DNA of 64,000 nt, taken from assembly GCA_900468805.1 (NCBI GenBank), contig UEIF01000019.1, positions 24,487 through 88,486 on the forward strand, written 5' to 3'. The notes under the pieces are model-generated. The model had not been told where the DNA came from, did not search any database, and saw only the letters and a program-made list of their open reading frames with translations. The translations under genes and the position numbers were made by a program. This document shows, one piece after another, positions 63,314 through 64,000 of this stretch. Each line of letters begins with the position of its first letter. Position 1 is the first letter of the stretch. This DNA comes from Hyphomicrobiales bacterium. GTDB lineage: Bacteria; Pseudomonadota; Alphaproteobacteria; Rhizobiales; Rhizobiaceae.

Positions 63314-63622
63314 TCAGAGCTTGATCTCAACATCGACACCTGCGGCGAGATCGAGCTTCATCAGCGCGTCTACCGTCTGCGGGGTCGGATCTACGATGTC
63401 GAGCAGACGCTTATGCGTGCGCATCTCGAACTGTTCGCGGCTCTTCTTGTCGATGTGCGGGGACCGGTTGACCGTAAACTTCTCGATGCGGGTCGGAAGC
63501 GGAACGGGGCCCCGGACGCTAGCACCGGTGCGCTTCGCCGTCGACACGATCTCGCGCGTGGAAGCATCGAGAATCCGGTGATCGAACGCCTTCAGGCGAA
63601 TGCGGATATTTTGGCCGTTCAT
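63314..63622 (-). CDS. rpsJ: 30S ribosomal protein S10 (NusE)
   Basis: 102 residues: [102 protein letters not shown]. Also the NusE transcription factor partner of NusB. First gene of the S10 operon here, 306 bases after tuf. Confidence 0.98.
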   Translation of the reverse strand: MNGQNIRIRLKAFDHRILDASTREIVSTAKRTGASVRGPVPLPTRIEKFTVNRSPHIDKKSREQFEMRTHKRLLDIVDPTPQTVDALMKLDLAAGVDVEIKL

Positions 63623-63856
63623 TCGACGTTATCCTTGTGTTTGTTTTCCACATGTCTTTGGGCAAGACACGGGTTGTTCTTTCTTCCTAAGGCGGACCAC
63701 CGGTTTCAAAGATCGAGAGAGACGCCCGTAAAGGCATCCCTATCCACTCTTCAGGGCCTTTTGACCCACCTTATTGTTTGTTTAGTCGCCGCTTCGTCTA
63801 CCAAAGCGGTACGCAAATCGCGCTCGCGCGCCATTTGCAACATTTCTGTGTAATAA

Positions 63857-63878
63857 GCAAGCGGCCAGCGCCGCTTGC
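63857..63878 (-). terminator. Second hairpin after tuf
   Basis: GCAAGCGGC (63857-63865) pairs perfectly with GCCGCTTGC (63870-63878) across CAGC; on the minus strand it is followed by TTATTACA, a short T-rich tail. Confidence 0.6.
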
Positions 63879-63898
63879 ATCATAATAATGTCATCGAA

Positions 63899-63923
63899 TC
63901 GGCTGCCCCACCGGAGCAGCCGA
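63899..63923 (-). terminator. First hairpin after tuf
   Basis: TCGGCTGC (63899-63906) pairs with GCAGCCGA (63916-63923). It lies six bases beyond the tuf stop codon; the downstream T-tract is weak, and it may act with the second hairpin. Confidence 0.55.
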
Positions 63924-63928
63924 ATGAA

Positions 63929-64000
63929 TTACTCGACGATCGAAGCGACGATGCCTGCACCGACGGTACGGCCGCCTTCGCGGATAGCGAAGCGAAGCTT
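63929..64000 (-). CDS. tuf: Elongation factor Tu, 3' end only
   Basis: The last 23 codons of EF-Tu read on the minus strand: KLRFAIREGGRTVGAGIVASIVE followed by TAA, the canonical C-terminus of domain 3. The rest lies beyond the window edge. Its position directly before rpsJ is the usual str/S10 arrangement of rhizobia. Confidence 0.95.
   Translation of the reverse strand, partial: KLRFAIREGGRTVGAGIVASIVE

Larger units (their letters stand above)
63623..63928 (-). other. Leader and promoter region of the S10 operon
   Basis: About 306 bases between tuf and rpsJ. On the coding strand, two stems close to tuf can act as terminators (see the two terminator entries). Further down, CCGCTT-N9-AAGCGG lies near 63800-63820 and a short stem TGTCTT/AAGACA lies at 63653-63669 just before rpsJ. 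I do not see a clear minus-35/minus-10 pair. Confidence 0.45.

Noticed and set aside
1..64000. CRISPR arrays and rRNA genes
   Set aside because: No regularly spaced direct repeats and no rRNA sequence were found on either strand.

Overview
The window is chromosomal DNA of a high-GC alphaproteobacterium, almost certainly a member of the Rhizobiaceae (Rhizobium/Agrobacterium group). The evidence is the gene content (class II ribonucleotide reductase NrdJ, HlyU-family protein, DUF1203, DUF817, DUF1883, single-chain DhaK-DhaL), a RIME1-type rhizobial intergenic palindromic repeat after the azoreductase gene, and the long S10-spc-alpha ribosomal protein cluster following tuf.

Layout. Positions 1-17344 hold housekeeping and small-regulon genes: alanine dehydrogenase with its divergent Lrp/AsnC regulator, a DMT exporter, a PilZ protein, a Tat-exported cyclic nucleotide phosphodiesterase, LysR/azoreductase and TetR/SDR divergent pairs each with visible palindromes between them, a membrane diguanylate cyclase, threonine dehydratase, tRNA-Leu(UAA), WrbA, a universal stress protein and xanthine phosphoribosyltransferase. 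Positions 17345-21739 are nrdJ with a clear NrdR box upstream. Positions 21740-26720 look like accessory DNA: a 52-aa protein followed by a perfect 15-bp hairpin, an overlapping HTH plus ImmA/IrrE metalloprotease pair (the CapH/CapP type of arrangement known from anti-phage loci), an unrecognised 219-aa protein, a decayed TIR-domain gene, then an OmpR-type two-component system. Positions 26721-48900 return to metabolic and stress genes: aldo/keto reductase, dihydroxyacetone kinase, free-Met sulfoxide reductase, a broken NUDIX gene, an alpha/beta hydrolase that has lost its catalytic serine, a DHDPS-family protein that has lost its Schiff-base lysine, RarA-DegQ, MarR/GFA, IlvD, MsrPQ and others.

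Positions 48929-64000, all on the minus strand, are the end of tuf and then rpsJ-rplC-rplD-rplW-rplB-rpsS-rplV-rpsC-rplP-rpmC-rpsQ, rplN-rplX-rplE-rpsN-rpsH-rplF-rplR-rpsE-rpmD-rplO, secY-adk, and rpsM-rpsK-rpoA-rplQ. Hairpins resembling intrinsic terminators or attenuators lie at the internal boundaries (rpsQ|rplN, rplO|secY, rpsM|rpsK), with a conventional strong terminator after rplQ.

The most interesting items are the HTH/ImmA-IrrE/TIR remnant locus, the two predicted catalytically dead enzymes at 31891-32934 and 36838-37758, the structured elements inside the ribosomal cluster, and several regulator-target pairs whose operators can be read directly. All functions are inferred from reading the sequence; no database search was run.
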